From Paenibacillus ginsengarvi (GTDB taxonomy: Bacteria; Bacillota; Bacilli; Paenibacillales; NBRC-103111), in NCBI RefSeq assembly GCF_003626695.1, contig NZ_RBAH01000004.1:186001-250000 (forward strand): a DNA stretch of 64,000 nucleotides, given 5' to 3'. A model generated the notes under the pieces. The model was given only the letters and a program-made list of their open reading frames with translations. It was not told where the DNA came from and did no database searches. This document shows, piece by piece, positions 41,099 through 48,858 of this stretch; within the stretch, counting starts at the first letter, position 1; every line of letters starts with the position of its first letter. The translations under genes were made by a program, and so were the position numbers.

Positions 41099-43078
41099 AT
41101 GTCCGAATCGTCCAAACCTATACCTACTCGCCGCCCGAACACATCGAAGCTGCTACGCTTCTGCTCCCGGCTGTCGCTGTGCGGCCTGCTGGCCGCCACC
41201 GTCGCTCTTGCGCCGGTCGTTCATGCGGCCGAAGAGCATCCGTGGAATATGCATCTGCGGGCCGAAGCCTATGTGAACGCAGGCCAAACCGAGCTGGCCG
41301 TGCCGATCTGGGACAGCCTGATGAACCGCTTCGCCGCGCAGCAGGACTGGAACTCCGCCGCCCTGTACGCCGGTAAAATCAATGAATATTACGACGCCGC
41401 GCACGATTACGAGAACGCGATCGTTTATTACGAGCTGGAAAACGACTACTGGCTGAAGGACGGTAAAGACTGGGGAGCGAACGATATCGTACGCGCCAAT
41501 CAGCTGCGGACGACGGTCGAGCTGTTCGCCTCGGCGGACGCCGAACCATCCGCAGTCGCCGCTTATTTGCCGAAGTCCGGCAAGCTGGCCAAATTCGAGC
41601 CCGAGTACGGCATGTACTTCGGCATTTACTCCGAGCAGGACGGGGTAATGGGGAACGAATTCCACAAGTCGGCTTCGCTGTACGGCCGCAATCATTCGAT
41701 GTATTTGGCTTATTCCACCTACGGGGAAGAATTTCCGTGGCGGTACGCCGAGCATGCGAAGGAGGCTGGCGGAGCGCTGCAAATCGCATGGCAGCCGCTG
41801 GCCGGCATTGACATCGTGCAAGACAACGACTACTTGCGGCAATGGGCGAGGAAAGCCAAATCGTACGGGCTGCCGATTTTCCTGCGCTTTGCCGGCGAGA
41901 TGAACGGCGACTGGACGCCCTGGAGCGTCGAACCCGCCCGGTATATCGAGAAATTCCGTCTCGTTGCGAACGTCATGCACAGCGAAGCCCCGAACGTCGC
42001 GCTCGTCTGGAGTCCCGGCGATGTGCCGCGCTATACTATGGATTCCTACTACCCCGGAGACGAGTACGTCGATTGGGTCGGCGTCAGCTTGTATACGGAG
42101 CCTTATTCGCACGGCAATCCGGACGAAAGCATGTTAGCAAGCACGCAGATCGAGAAACTGGAGGAGCTGTACACGCTGTACGCCGACCGGAAGCCGGTCA
42201 TGCTGAGCGAGACGGCCGTATCGCACTATACGAACCGGGACAATAAGGCCCACCATGAGTACGCGATGCTGAATCTGGACCGCCTGTACCGGATTATGCC
42301 GCTGAAGTATCCGCGCCTCAAGGCGATGACGTATTTCAATGTCGATCTGAAATTCAAGGAGTCGTCGAACAACTACTTACTGCAAGACGATCCGGAGTTG
42401 TTCGAGATGTATAAGCAGATGATAGCCGCGCCGTACATGGTGCCGGAGGTAAAGACCGGGGCCAAGCCTGCGGTGCAAACCGTGTACCGGAACGCCTCCG
42501 CGCCTTTCGCCAAAACGACGACGCTTCTTCCGTTCGTGCGGATCCCGGACGTGTTCATCGGCAAAATCGACTACGTGCTGAACGGCCGCACGATCGCCTC
42601 GCAGACAAAGCCGCCGTTCGGCCTGTCCCTGCAAGCAGGCGACGTGCCGGAAGGGTCGGCGCTGGAGCTACGTATCTACGACCTCAGCGGACAGGTGGCG
42701 GCGGCGAAGACGTTCCCGCTTGCCTCGCTCATTTCGATCGAGATGAACGGAGCCGGGCTGTCGTTTGAGCAGCCCCCGGTCATTTATAACGGCAGCACGC
42801 TGGCGCCGCTACGGGCGATTTTCGAGCAGATGGGAGCCAAGGTGGACTGGGATGCGGAAACGAAAACGGCCGTCGGGCAGAAGGGCGGCACCACCGTTAA
42901 GCTGACGATCGGAGACGATACGGCGTATGTGAACGGCAAGCCCGTTAAGCTGGAGGTGCCGGCCCAACTTGTGAACGGTTATACGATGGCGCCGGCCCGT
43001 TTCGTCGGCGAGGCGTTCGGCGGCGCAGTAGGCTGGGACGGCGAGACGCGTACGGTCCGTATATCGACCCGGCGATAA
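41099..43078 (+). CDS. Exported TPR / GH26-like glycosidase / copper-amine-oxidase-N stalk protein
   Basis: 659-aa secreted protein with four parts. Residues ~19-44 are a signal peptide ending near VVHAAEE. Residues ~50-125 are TPR-like helices (LRAEAYVNAGQTELAVPIWDSL, YENAIVYYELENDYW). Residues ~150-435 form a TIM barrel resembling GH26 beta-mannanases, with acid/base Glu267 in FLRFAGEMNGDW and candidate nucleophile Glu371 in MLSETAVSH. Residues ~545-659 are a copper amine oxidase N-terminal-like domain (STLAPLRAIFEQMGAKVDWD, YTMAPARFVGEAFGGAVGWDGETRTV), common as a wall or stalk module in Paenibacillus. Likely hydrolyses a beta-mannan-type or related polysaccharide at the cell surface. Single gene, GGAAAGGA ribosome-binding site. 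Confidence 0.85.
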   Translation: MSESSKPIPTRRPNTSKLLRFCSRLSLCGLLAATVALAPVVHAAEEHPWNMHLRAEAYVNAGQTELAVPIWDSLMNRFAAQQDWNSAALYAGKINEYYDAAHDYENAIVYYELENDYWLKDGKDWGANDIVRANQLRTTVELFASADAEPSAVAAYLPKSGKLAKFEPEYGMYFGIYSEQDGVMGNEFHKSASLYGRNHSMYLAYSTYGEEFPWRYAEHAKEAGGALQIAWQPLAGIDIVQDNDYLRQWARKAKSYGLPIFLRFAGEMNGDWTPWSVEPARYIEKFRLVANVMHSEAPNVALVWSPGDVPRYTMDSYYPGDEYVDWVGVSLYTEPYSHGNPDESMLASTQIEKLEELYTLYADRKPVMLSETAVSHYTNRDNKAHHEYAMLNLDRLYRIMPLKYPRLKAMTYFNVDLKFKESSNNYLLQDDPELFEMYKQMIAAPYMVPEVKTGAKPAVQTVYRNASAPFAKTTTLLPFVRIPDVFIGKIDYVLNGRTIASQTKPPFGLSLQAGDVPEGSALELRIYDLSGQVAAAKTFPLASLISIEMNGAGLSFEQPPVIYNGSTLAPLRAIFEQMGAKVDWDAETKTAVGQKGGTTVKLTIGDDTAYVNGKPVKLEVPAQLVNGYTMAPARFVGEAFGGAVGWDGETRTVRISTRR

Positions 43079-43099
43079 TCGCGAAAAACGATTCTAACC

Positions 43100-43330
43100 C
43101 AGCGATAGCGAAACTTCCGCTTCCGTTATCGCTGTCTTAGCGGAAACATCAGTTCCGTTATTGCCGCTTCGCGAGCTTACTAGGCCTGCATAGAGGAAAC
43201 CGCACTTCCTTTATGGCTCCATTGGCCTGGCTCCACTCGAGCTACCGGCGGTTTTAACGGAACTTTTGCTTCCGTTATCGCCCAGTCAACACCGTTTTGC
43301 CAGCTATAGCGGAACTTTCACTTCCGCTTC
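43100..43330. repeat. Composite palindromic repeat array, copy C
   Basis: Same family as 5467-5745 and 6671-6870, about 36 kb away. Units are AGCGATAGCGAAACTTCCGC (43101), TTAGCGGAAACATCAGTTCCG (43138), TGCATAGAGGAAACCGCACTTCC (43187), TTAACGGAACTTTTGCTTCCG (43254) and CTATAGCGGAACTTTCACTTCCG (43304). The spacer TAGGCCTGCATAGAGGAA is shared with copy B, and unit order is conserved. It fills the gap between the convergent GH26-like and beta-helix genes and could end both transcripts. No gene seen in 43079-43445. Confidence 0.78.
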
Positions 43331-43445
43331 CCTCCCCCGCCTGCTTCAATCCTGACAGTCGGTCATCCGAACCTATTGAATCGCAAGTTCCGAGCTGAAG
43401 CGCCTAATGAGAAATGGCTAACTCGCCCTTTTTCAAATCGCAAGC

Positions 43446-45074
43446 TTAATTCGTTTCGTACCAAATGCCCGATATACATTTAAACCGGTACAGCTTATCG
43501 GGTACGAGCGCTTTCGTTGCCAGCTCGTTCGTTTTGATCGCCGCATTATGGGAGATGCTCGTGTAGGAGTTTGCCGTAATCAGATCCAGCGTCTGCCCGT
43601 TTACACCGTTCAGGAAGCCTGCTATCGTCTTAGCTTCGGAGTTATTGAACCGCAAGACGGACAATCCGGTCACATCGGGCGTCGCCGTCCCGCTGGATGC
43701 TACGACCTGCTGTTTGAAGCTTGCTTGAGGTCCGGAATACCCGGCTATGCCGTCGAACCATTTCGTTGCCGCTCCCTCGTCTCTAAACGCGACGACGAGC
43801 GTATCGCCGGCACCGTCGTATAAGCCGTACCGGTGTACCCAGGCATCTTGGGTCCAATTCGACGATCTGCAGTTCGTCATCTGGATGTCTCTAATATACT
43901 TGCCGGATTCAATTCGGAAATTATCGAACAAATTGCGGCCGTAACGGCCATTCCGGTGAGCCCAGCAGTTGGACAAGCGAATTCTCCACGGCGGCACGTC
44001 ATTCTCCGGATCTTCCCGGGTAAACCAGAAACCGTGCCCGTAGTTGATATCCGCTCGGCAGTTGACGAAATTGTTATCAGGCCCGGCGATCATGACGCCT
44101 ACGTCCGCCCCTTCGAAAACGCAATTCGCGAACATATTGCCCGCTGCGTTCTCCAGCTTAACGGCGCAGTTCGGTAAATTCACTTGATCCCCGGAGTAAT
44201 CCCCGCCGAATTCCGTATTTGTAATCATATTGTCATGCCCGCTCAGGCGAACGGTCGCCCTTCGTCTCTCATCCGGAAAGGGAAAGACGCCTTTTCTGCT
44301 AACCCCGAAAATTTTGCAATTGTGCATACGCAGCGTCCCGCCGCCCTGCTGCCAAAACGCTTCGTGCTTGAACAGGAAAAAGTCGCAGTTGTTAATGATA
44401 ACGCCGATTGACCAATGGAGCACGATGCCCTGCGTGTCTTCCGTGCCAAACGATTCCAAACCGACCAGGGTAAGGCCGTCGAACGTAATATTTTCTACCG
44501 TTGCCCCAGCCGAGAAAAAAATTTTACCAGCGCTCCATGACTTGATGACCGCACCCTTCCCCCGGTTCGCAAACCCCCAAACATTGTGCCCGGGCCCCCT
44601 TAGCGTAATAAAGGAGTATAGCTGCACGCCGGTCGCCCTGTAGACGCCTGTCGGAAAATACAGGCTGCCCCCGCCGATGCTGTTCAAATAATCGATTGCG
44701 GCCTGGATGGCTGCCGTATCGTTAGTGACACCGTCTCCGCGCGCTCCGAAATCTTTGACGCTGACCGATTCGCGCAACCGATCTCCTACGGTTCGTTCAG
44801 TCAAGCCGGCTGCAAGCCTATAAGAAATGTCGTCGGCATTGCAATCGCAATCGTTCCCGTAAACGCTGCCGGTAACGTTTTGCTCGGCGAACGTATGGGT
44901 GACGAGGCTTCCGGATACGAGGGCGGCTCCGGCAATGCCTAGCGAGGTCAACAGCTTTCTGCGACTGAATGTCTTGCCGCCCGACATTTCCGATGCGGCT
45001 GTATCCCGCTCAGTTTCGATCAACTCCACTGCCTGCTCTTGTCCATTGTCCGCACGTTCGTTTGGCTCATTCAT
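43446..45074 (-). CDS. TAT-exported beta-helix protein (pectate-lyase-3 like)
   Basis: 542-aa exported protein, third gene of the GH31 operon. ATG 45074 has GGGGAGG at 7 nt. A long hydrophilic lead (~35 residues) precedes a twin-arginine signal, FSRRKLLTSLGIAGAALVSG. The helix begins with VSVKDFGARGDGVTNDTAAIQAAI, the Pectate_lyase_3 signature, and continues through coils such as FVNCRADINYGHGFWF and IQMTNCRSSNWTQDAW. The C-terminal ~100 residues are a separate beta domain (LSVLRFNNSEAKTIAGFL). It is a paralogue in type of the 35239-37248 protein; both are co-transcribed with orphan binding lipoproteins. A surface glycan lyase or hydrolase is likely; substrate unknown. Confidence 0.88.
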   Translation of the reverse strand: MNEPNERADNGQEQAVELIETERDTAASEMSGGKTFSRRKLLTSLGIAGAALVSGSLVTHTFAEQNVTGSVYGNDCDCNADDISYRLAAGLTERTVGDRLRESVSVKDFGARGDGVTNDTAAIQAAIDYLNSIGGGSLYFPTGVYRATGVQLYSFITLRGPGHNVWGFANRGKGAVIKSWSAGKIFFSAGATVENITFDGLTLVGLESFGTEDTQGIVLHWSIGVIINNCDFFLFKHEAFWQQGGGTLRMHNCKIFGVSRKGVFPFPDERRRATVRLSGHDNMITNTEFGGDYSGDQVNLPNCAVKLENAAGNMFANCVFEGADVGVMIAGPDNNFVNCRADINYGHGFWFTREDPENDVPPWRIRLSNCWAHRNGRYGRNLFDNFRIESGKYIRDIQMTNCRSSNWTQDAWVHRYGLYDGAGDTLVVAFRDEGAATKWFDGIAGYSGPQASFKQQVVASSGTATPDVTGLSVLRFNNSEAKTIAGFLNGVNGQTLDLITANSYTSISHNAAIKTNELATKALVPDKLYRFKCISGIWYETN

Positions 45075-45104
45075 CGTTATTCCTCCCCGCAATTGGCGAA
45101 TGGA

Positions 45105-46400
45105 TCACTTCGATTTGGCTTCCGCGAGCCCTTTCGTCGCCGCTTCGTCGGCTTGCCGCAAAGCGGTATTGACATCCTTTTTGCCGGTCAGCACATTCAT
45201 CATCTCAGGCAGCAAATATTTATCCTGCACATTGACGCTGTTGACGAGGCCCGGCGCTCGGCCTTGCGGCTCGGGAGCAAACTTTAGATAATAATACGCC
45301 GGGATGTTCTTGCCCTTGTACAGCGGGTCGTTCTCCAAATAAGCTTTCTTGATCGACTGGTTCGACAGTACGGGGAACAAACCGTCCTTCGACATCTTCG
45401 TTTGATAGTCGTCCGACGTCATGTAAGCGGCCACCTGAAAAGCAGCCTTTTGATTTTTGCTTCCTTTGACTAGAAAGTTGTACCTCGGATTGGCCTGCAT
45501 GCTTACGCCCGGCTTGTCCTTATAGATCGGAGTCGATACGATATCCCAGCCGAACGTCCAGGACGGAATATCGAGCGGCATAATCGTCATCCCGGATATT
45601 CCGGTTTGGAACAGCTTACGGTCGGCTTCCTTGGAGGCGGTCTTCTCGTCAAAGGTTAGGCCCGGAAGCGTGTAAAAGCGCAGCCAGTTATCGATCACCT
45701 TCCGCCAAGTTTCGTTTTGAAACGTCGTCTTCTCTTCCTTCGGGTCCAAATACGGCAGCTCGAACGGATTCAAGGCGAAAAAAGTATCGCCCCATCTGTC
45801 GGTGAAGCCCCGGTACTGAACGCCTTGATCTTGCCGGTTCAGCTTCTTCGCCAGCTCGTAAATATCGTCCCAGCTCATGCCGTCCTTCGGGTAAGAAACC
45901 CCGAATTTATCGAATAACGATTTGTTGTAATATAAAGCGTTTACGTTGATATTCAGCGGCAATCCGATGATGGCCCCGTTCGCCGTTTTTTTCATAATAT
46001 CGATCGTGGCGGGATCGAGACGGTTCGTATCGTACTTCTCGCTCGTTACCAGCGAACCGATATCCTCGACCAGCTTCAGCGAGTTCATCTGATTCGGAAT
46101 CGAGCCTTTCGTCCCGATAAAAATGTCCGGGATCGTCCCCGTTGCCACCAGCTCCTCGATATAGCTTCCTTTCGCCGCTGCTATGCCTTTGACGGTAATA
46201 TGCGGGAACTTTTGCTTGAGCGGTTCTACGTAAAACTTATCGAATTCCGCCTGGCTGATGGAGTTCATGTAAAACATAAGCTCAACCGGCTTGTTCTCCT
46301 CCGCCTTGCCGCCGGCATCTTCGCTTCCCGTTCGGGCCCCGCAGGCAGAAATTAGCGGTATGAGCAGCATGGCGGCCAGAGCGCTAGTTTTTCTCGACAT
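45105..46400 (-). CDS. Orphan sugar-binding lipoprotein of the GH31 operon
   Basis: 431-aa family 1 binding lipoprotein. ATG 46400 follows GGGAAG and overlaps the end of the GH31 gene by 17 nt (coupled translation). Lipobox LISAC, Cys20. Signature LPLNINVNALYYNKSLFDK plus FGVSYPKDGMSWDDIYELAKKL and GVQYRGFTDRW; C-terminal TGKKDVNTALRQADEAA. No permease in the locus. Placed between GH31 and beta-helix genes, it should carry the oligosaccharide handled by those enzymes to a transporter encoded elsewhere. Confidence 0.92.
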   Translation of the reverse strand: MSRKTSALAAMLLIPLISACGARTGSEDAGGKAEENKPVELMFYMNSISQAEFDKFYVEPLKQKFPHITVKGIAAAKGSYIEELVATGTIPDIFIGTKGSIPNQMNSLKLVEDIGSLVTSEKYDTNRLDPATIDIMKKTANGAIIGLPLNINVNALYYNKSLFDKFGVSYPKDGMSWDDIYELAKKLNRQDQGVQYRGFTDRWGDTFFALNPFELPYLDPKEEKTTFQNETWRKVIDNWLRFYTLPGLTFDEKTASKEADRKLFQTGISGMTIMPLDIPSWTFGWDIVSTPIYKDKPGVSMQANPRYNFLVKGSKNQKAAFQVAAYMTSDDYQTKMSKDGLFPVLSNQSIKKAYLENDPLYKGKNIPAYYYLKFAPEPQGRAPGLVNSVNVQDKYLLPEMMNVLTGKKDVNTALRQADEAATKGLAEAKSK

Positions 46401-48684
46401 TCTGATCTTCCCTTTCCCCGTCGATTTGGTGGGTAAAGCGTACTTCCACAAACTCGCGTTCCTCGTCTTCGGCGATCAGGAGCCGGCATGCTCCGTCTTC
46501 AAAGCTCCATCCGTCCGCGGAAAGCTTGCCGCCGTTCACATAAACGGCTGCGGGAGCTTGCTCCGTATACATCCGCAGATCGAACGTCCTTGCAGCCGGC
46601 ATTCCCTCGTAACTCCCTGACCGGCGGCCAATACGAACCTTCGTTTCGCTTCCTGTCGTACGGCAGGAGAATGTCGTCGTTGCCACCTCGTTTTCCAAAT
46701 ACCGATACGTTGTGCCATCGTCTTCGTACAGCCTGAACTCGCTATCCGCCCCGGGGTAGATGTGCACGCCGATCTGATTCACCGGCTTGTGTCCTACATA
46801 ATCCATGTCCGGCCATGTCGGAATGACCGCTCCCGCCTTCACGAACAACGGCCCTCCCCGATCGTCCGGAACTTCGGCGGTAATATCCAGCGGTCCGGCG
46901 TACCTGCGCCCGCTCCAGTAATCGATCCATTCCCCTTCCGGCAGATGAACCTCCCTTGTAAAGGCCGCCACGAGCAAATAATCGCCGACCATATATTGCT
47001 GCAAACATTCGTCCGAACGAGGATCGTCCGGATATACGAGCGGCATGGCGCGGATGATCGGCATACCGGTTCGAACGGCGTTATGCGCCGCCGAGTACAA
47101 GTACGGGAGCAGCCGGTACCGCAGCTTCGCATAATAGGTGAACAGATGCAGCAGCTTTTCGCCGAGCAGCCACGGATGCCTCCAATACGCCCAGCTGTTC
47201 ACCTGCGACCACGGCTGTAAAAATCCGAAATGAATCCCGTCCGCCGTAAAAACGTCCATATCGCAGCTTGCGTGCGGATGGCCGGATAAGCCGTGATTCA
47301 GCATCGACACTAGCGGTCTGGGACCGCCTCCCGTATCTCCCGCCCAAGTCGCCGCATATTGTTGAATCCCCACATATCCGCCGGACGAATAGATCATCGA
47401 TCTTAGTCCCGTATGCTCCTTGAAGCCCAGGTGCATCTGCTTATTGAGCAAGGTCGGATAAACGTTATGGACCTCTTCGTCATCCATTCCGTTGCCCCAT
47501 TTTCGATCGGGATGCTCGTTGACTTGTCTCGCGCCATCCATCTTGAATGCCCGGACGCCTTGATCGACGAACGGCTGCAAATGGCGGAACCACGGTTCGT
47601 CCCGTTTGGTGAGCGTGTCGGCGTATACGGGAGCGTGCGCGCGCTGGTCCTGCTCGAAGTCGTCCGGACTAAAATCGCCGTCGGCGGGTTGCGCTTGCCC
47701 CGCCTCGCTGCCGGAGGCGCTGGCCAGCCGCTCCTCCTGATACGTCACATCGTAATCGCTGCATAGCCACAAGCTCAGCTTGAATCCGAGCCGTTCCAGG
47801 GCGGCTATAAACGTATGAGGACCCTTCGGCGCCCATGATGGGATGTAGAAACGTTCCGGGTGCCACTTCTTGTCGACCGAATAATCGTAATGCTTCTGCA
47901 TCCAGCCCGGCTCCAGCCCGATCAGGTCGCAAGGGATGCCGAGCTGCCGAAACCGCATCGCATCGTCCAGCATTTCCCGAGCGCTTTCCTGCTCGTTGCA
48001 CACGAACGTAAGTCCGTACGCCCATAGCGGGAGCAGATGCGGCTTCCCCGTTATTTCGGTATACCGATCGAGCAGCTTCGCGTAATCCGGCCCGGCGATC
48101 CAATAATAGTCCAGCTCCCCCCGCTTGGCGGATACCCGCCAGCGGTCATCCCGGCTATGGCCCAGGTCGAAGAAGTGCCGCCAAGTCGTGTTCAGGAAAA
48201 ATCCCCAGCCTCGGCTGCTCATCAGAAACGGAATCGGGGCATAACAATCGACGTTTTTCACCCACATTCGGGCTCTGCGCCCCCGCTTTTGCAGAACATC
48301 TCTGGATTCGTCCCCCAAACCGTACAGCTTCTCTTCTTCTTCCAGCACAAACTGCTGCGAAAAACCCGAGTTCCGATTCAGCTTCGGACCTTCCGCTTCA
48401 CAAAGAATGCGCTTTCCTTCGCGATCGCGAAAAACGATCCCCCCATCTCCCCTGCTTATCGACAATTCGGCGTGCGATGTTCGAAATATAACCCGGCCGC
48501 CGCTTTCTTCCCGTGAAAAGTCCTTTTGCGGCCACTCGTTTTTGACGATGCCGTAGCGGATCATTGTCGCTTCCGGGAAGCTTTCCTGGAAGCCGTAGCG
48601 GATGCGGAATATAGGCCCGGATAAAGGCTCCACGCGAACGATCCCGCCGTTGTCCAGAACTACATCCGTTTGATGCTCGACCAT
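46384..48684 (-). CDS. GH31 family glycoside hydrolase
   Basis: 766-aa cytoplasmic enzyme (no signal peptide) of the alpha-glucosidase/alpha-xylosidase family GH31. ATG 48684 has AAAGGGGGG ~9 nt upstream; a longer frame from 48795 would run through the promoter. An N-terminal beta-sandwich (FSQQFVLEEEEKLYGLGDESRD) precedes the TIM barrel: GLEPGWMQKHYDY, nucleophile Asp383 in VRAFKMDGAR, acid/base Asp450 in TWAGDTGGG, then a C-terminal beta-domain (LPEGEWIDYWSGRRYAGP). An acidic insert sits before the nucleophile strand (~325-355). It is first in the leftward operon with a binding lipoprotein and a beta-helix protein, and divergent from a GH31-AraC fusion that is its close paralogue. Confidence 0.93.
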   Translation of the reverse strand: MVEHQTDVVLDNGGIVRVEPLSGPIFRIRYGFQESFPEATMIRYGIVKNEWPQKDFSREESGGRVIFRTSHAELSISRGDGGIVFRDREGKRILCEAEGPKLNRNSGFSQQFVLEEEEKLYGLGDESRDVLQKRGRRARMWVKNVDCYAPIPFLMSSRGWGFFLNTTWRHFFDLGHSRDDRWRVSAKRGELDYYWIAGPDYAKLLDRYTEITGKPHLLPLWAYGLTFVCNEQESAREMLDDAMRFRQLGIPCDLIGLEPGWMQKHYDYSVDKKWHPERFYIPSWAPKGPHTFIAALERLGFKLSLWLCSDYDVTYQEERLASASGSEAGQAQPADGDFSPDDFEQDQRAHAPVYADTLTKRDEPWFRHLQPFVDQGVRAFKMDGARQVNEHPDRKWGNGMDDEEVHNVYPTLLNKQMHLGFKEHTGLRSMIYSSGGYVGIQQYAATWAGDTGGGPRPLVSMLNHGLSGHPHASCDMDVFTADGIHFGFLQPWSQVNSWAYWRHPWLLGEKLLHLFTYYAKLRYRLLPYLYSAAHNAVRTGMPIIRAMPLVYPDDPRSDECLQQYMVGDYLLVAAFTREVHLPEGEWIDYWSGRRYAGPLDITAEVPDDRGGPLFVKAGAVIPTWPDMDYVGHKPVNQIGVHIYPGADSEFRLYEDDGTTYRYLENEVATTTFSCRTTGSETKVRIGRRSGSYEGMPAARTFDLRMYTEQAPAAVYVNGGKLSADGWSFEDGACRLLIAEDEEREFVEVRFTHQIDGEREDQNVEKN

Positions 48685-48717
48685 GCGGTTTAATCCCCCC
48701 TTTATTTGGCTGTCTTT

Positions 48718-48746
48718 ATTGTATAAAGCGCCATCCGGCCCCTCAA
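48718..48746 (-). promoter_or_regulatory. Promoter of the GH31 operon, with possible AraC-type half-sites upstream
   Basis: Leftward TTGAGG (48741-48746), 17-nt spacer, TACAAT (48718-48723). Just upstream, between the divergent genes, two similar words GTACATTGCATG (48752-48763) and GTACGTGGATG (48769-48779) lie 17 nt apart in the same orientation, the geometry expected for direct-repeat half-sites of an AraC-type activator. Confidence 0.65.
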
Positions 48747-48858
48747 GGTGCGTACATTGCATGTTACGGTACGTGGATGACTGAGTTTGGAGCACTATGG
48801 TATGATTATTGCACGCGGTCCCGTTTACACCTTTTTCCTATACTGGAGGAGTGTTGAA

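Noticed and set aside
43100..43330. CRISPR-like repeated units
   Set aside because: Units are palindromic, of unequal spacing and imperfect; the spacers themselves are shared between arrays, and no cas genes are present.
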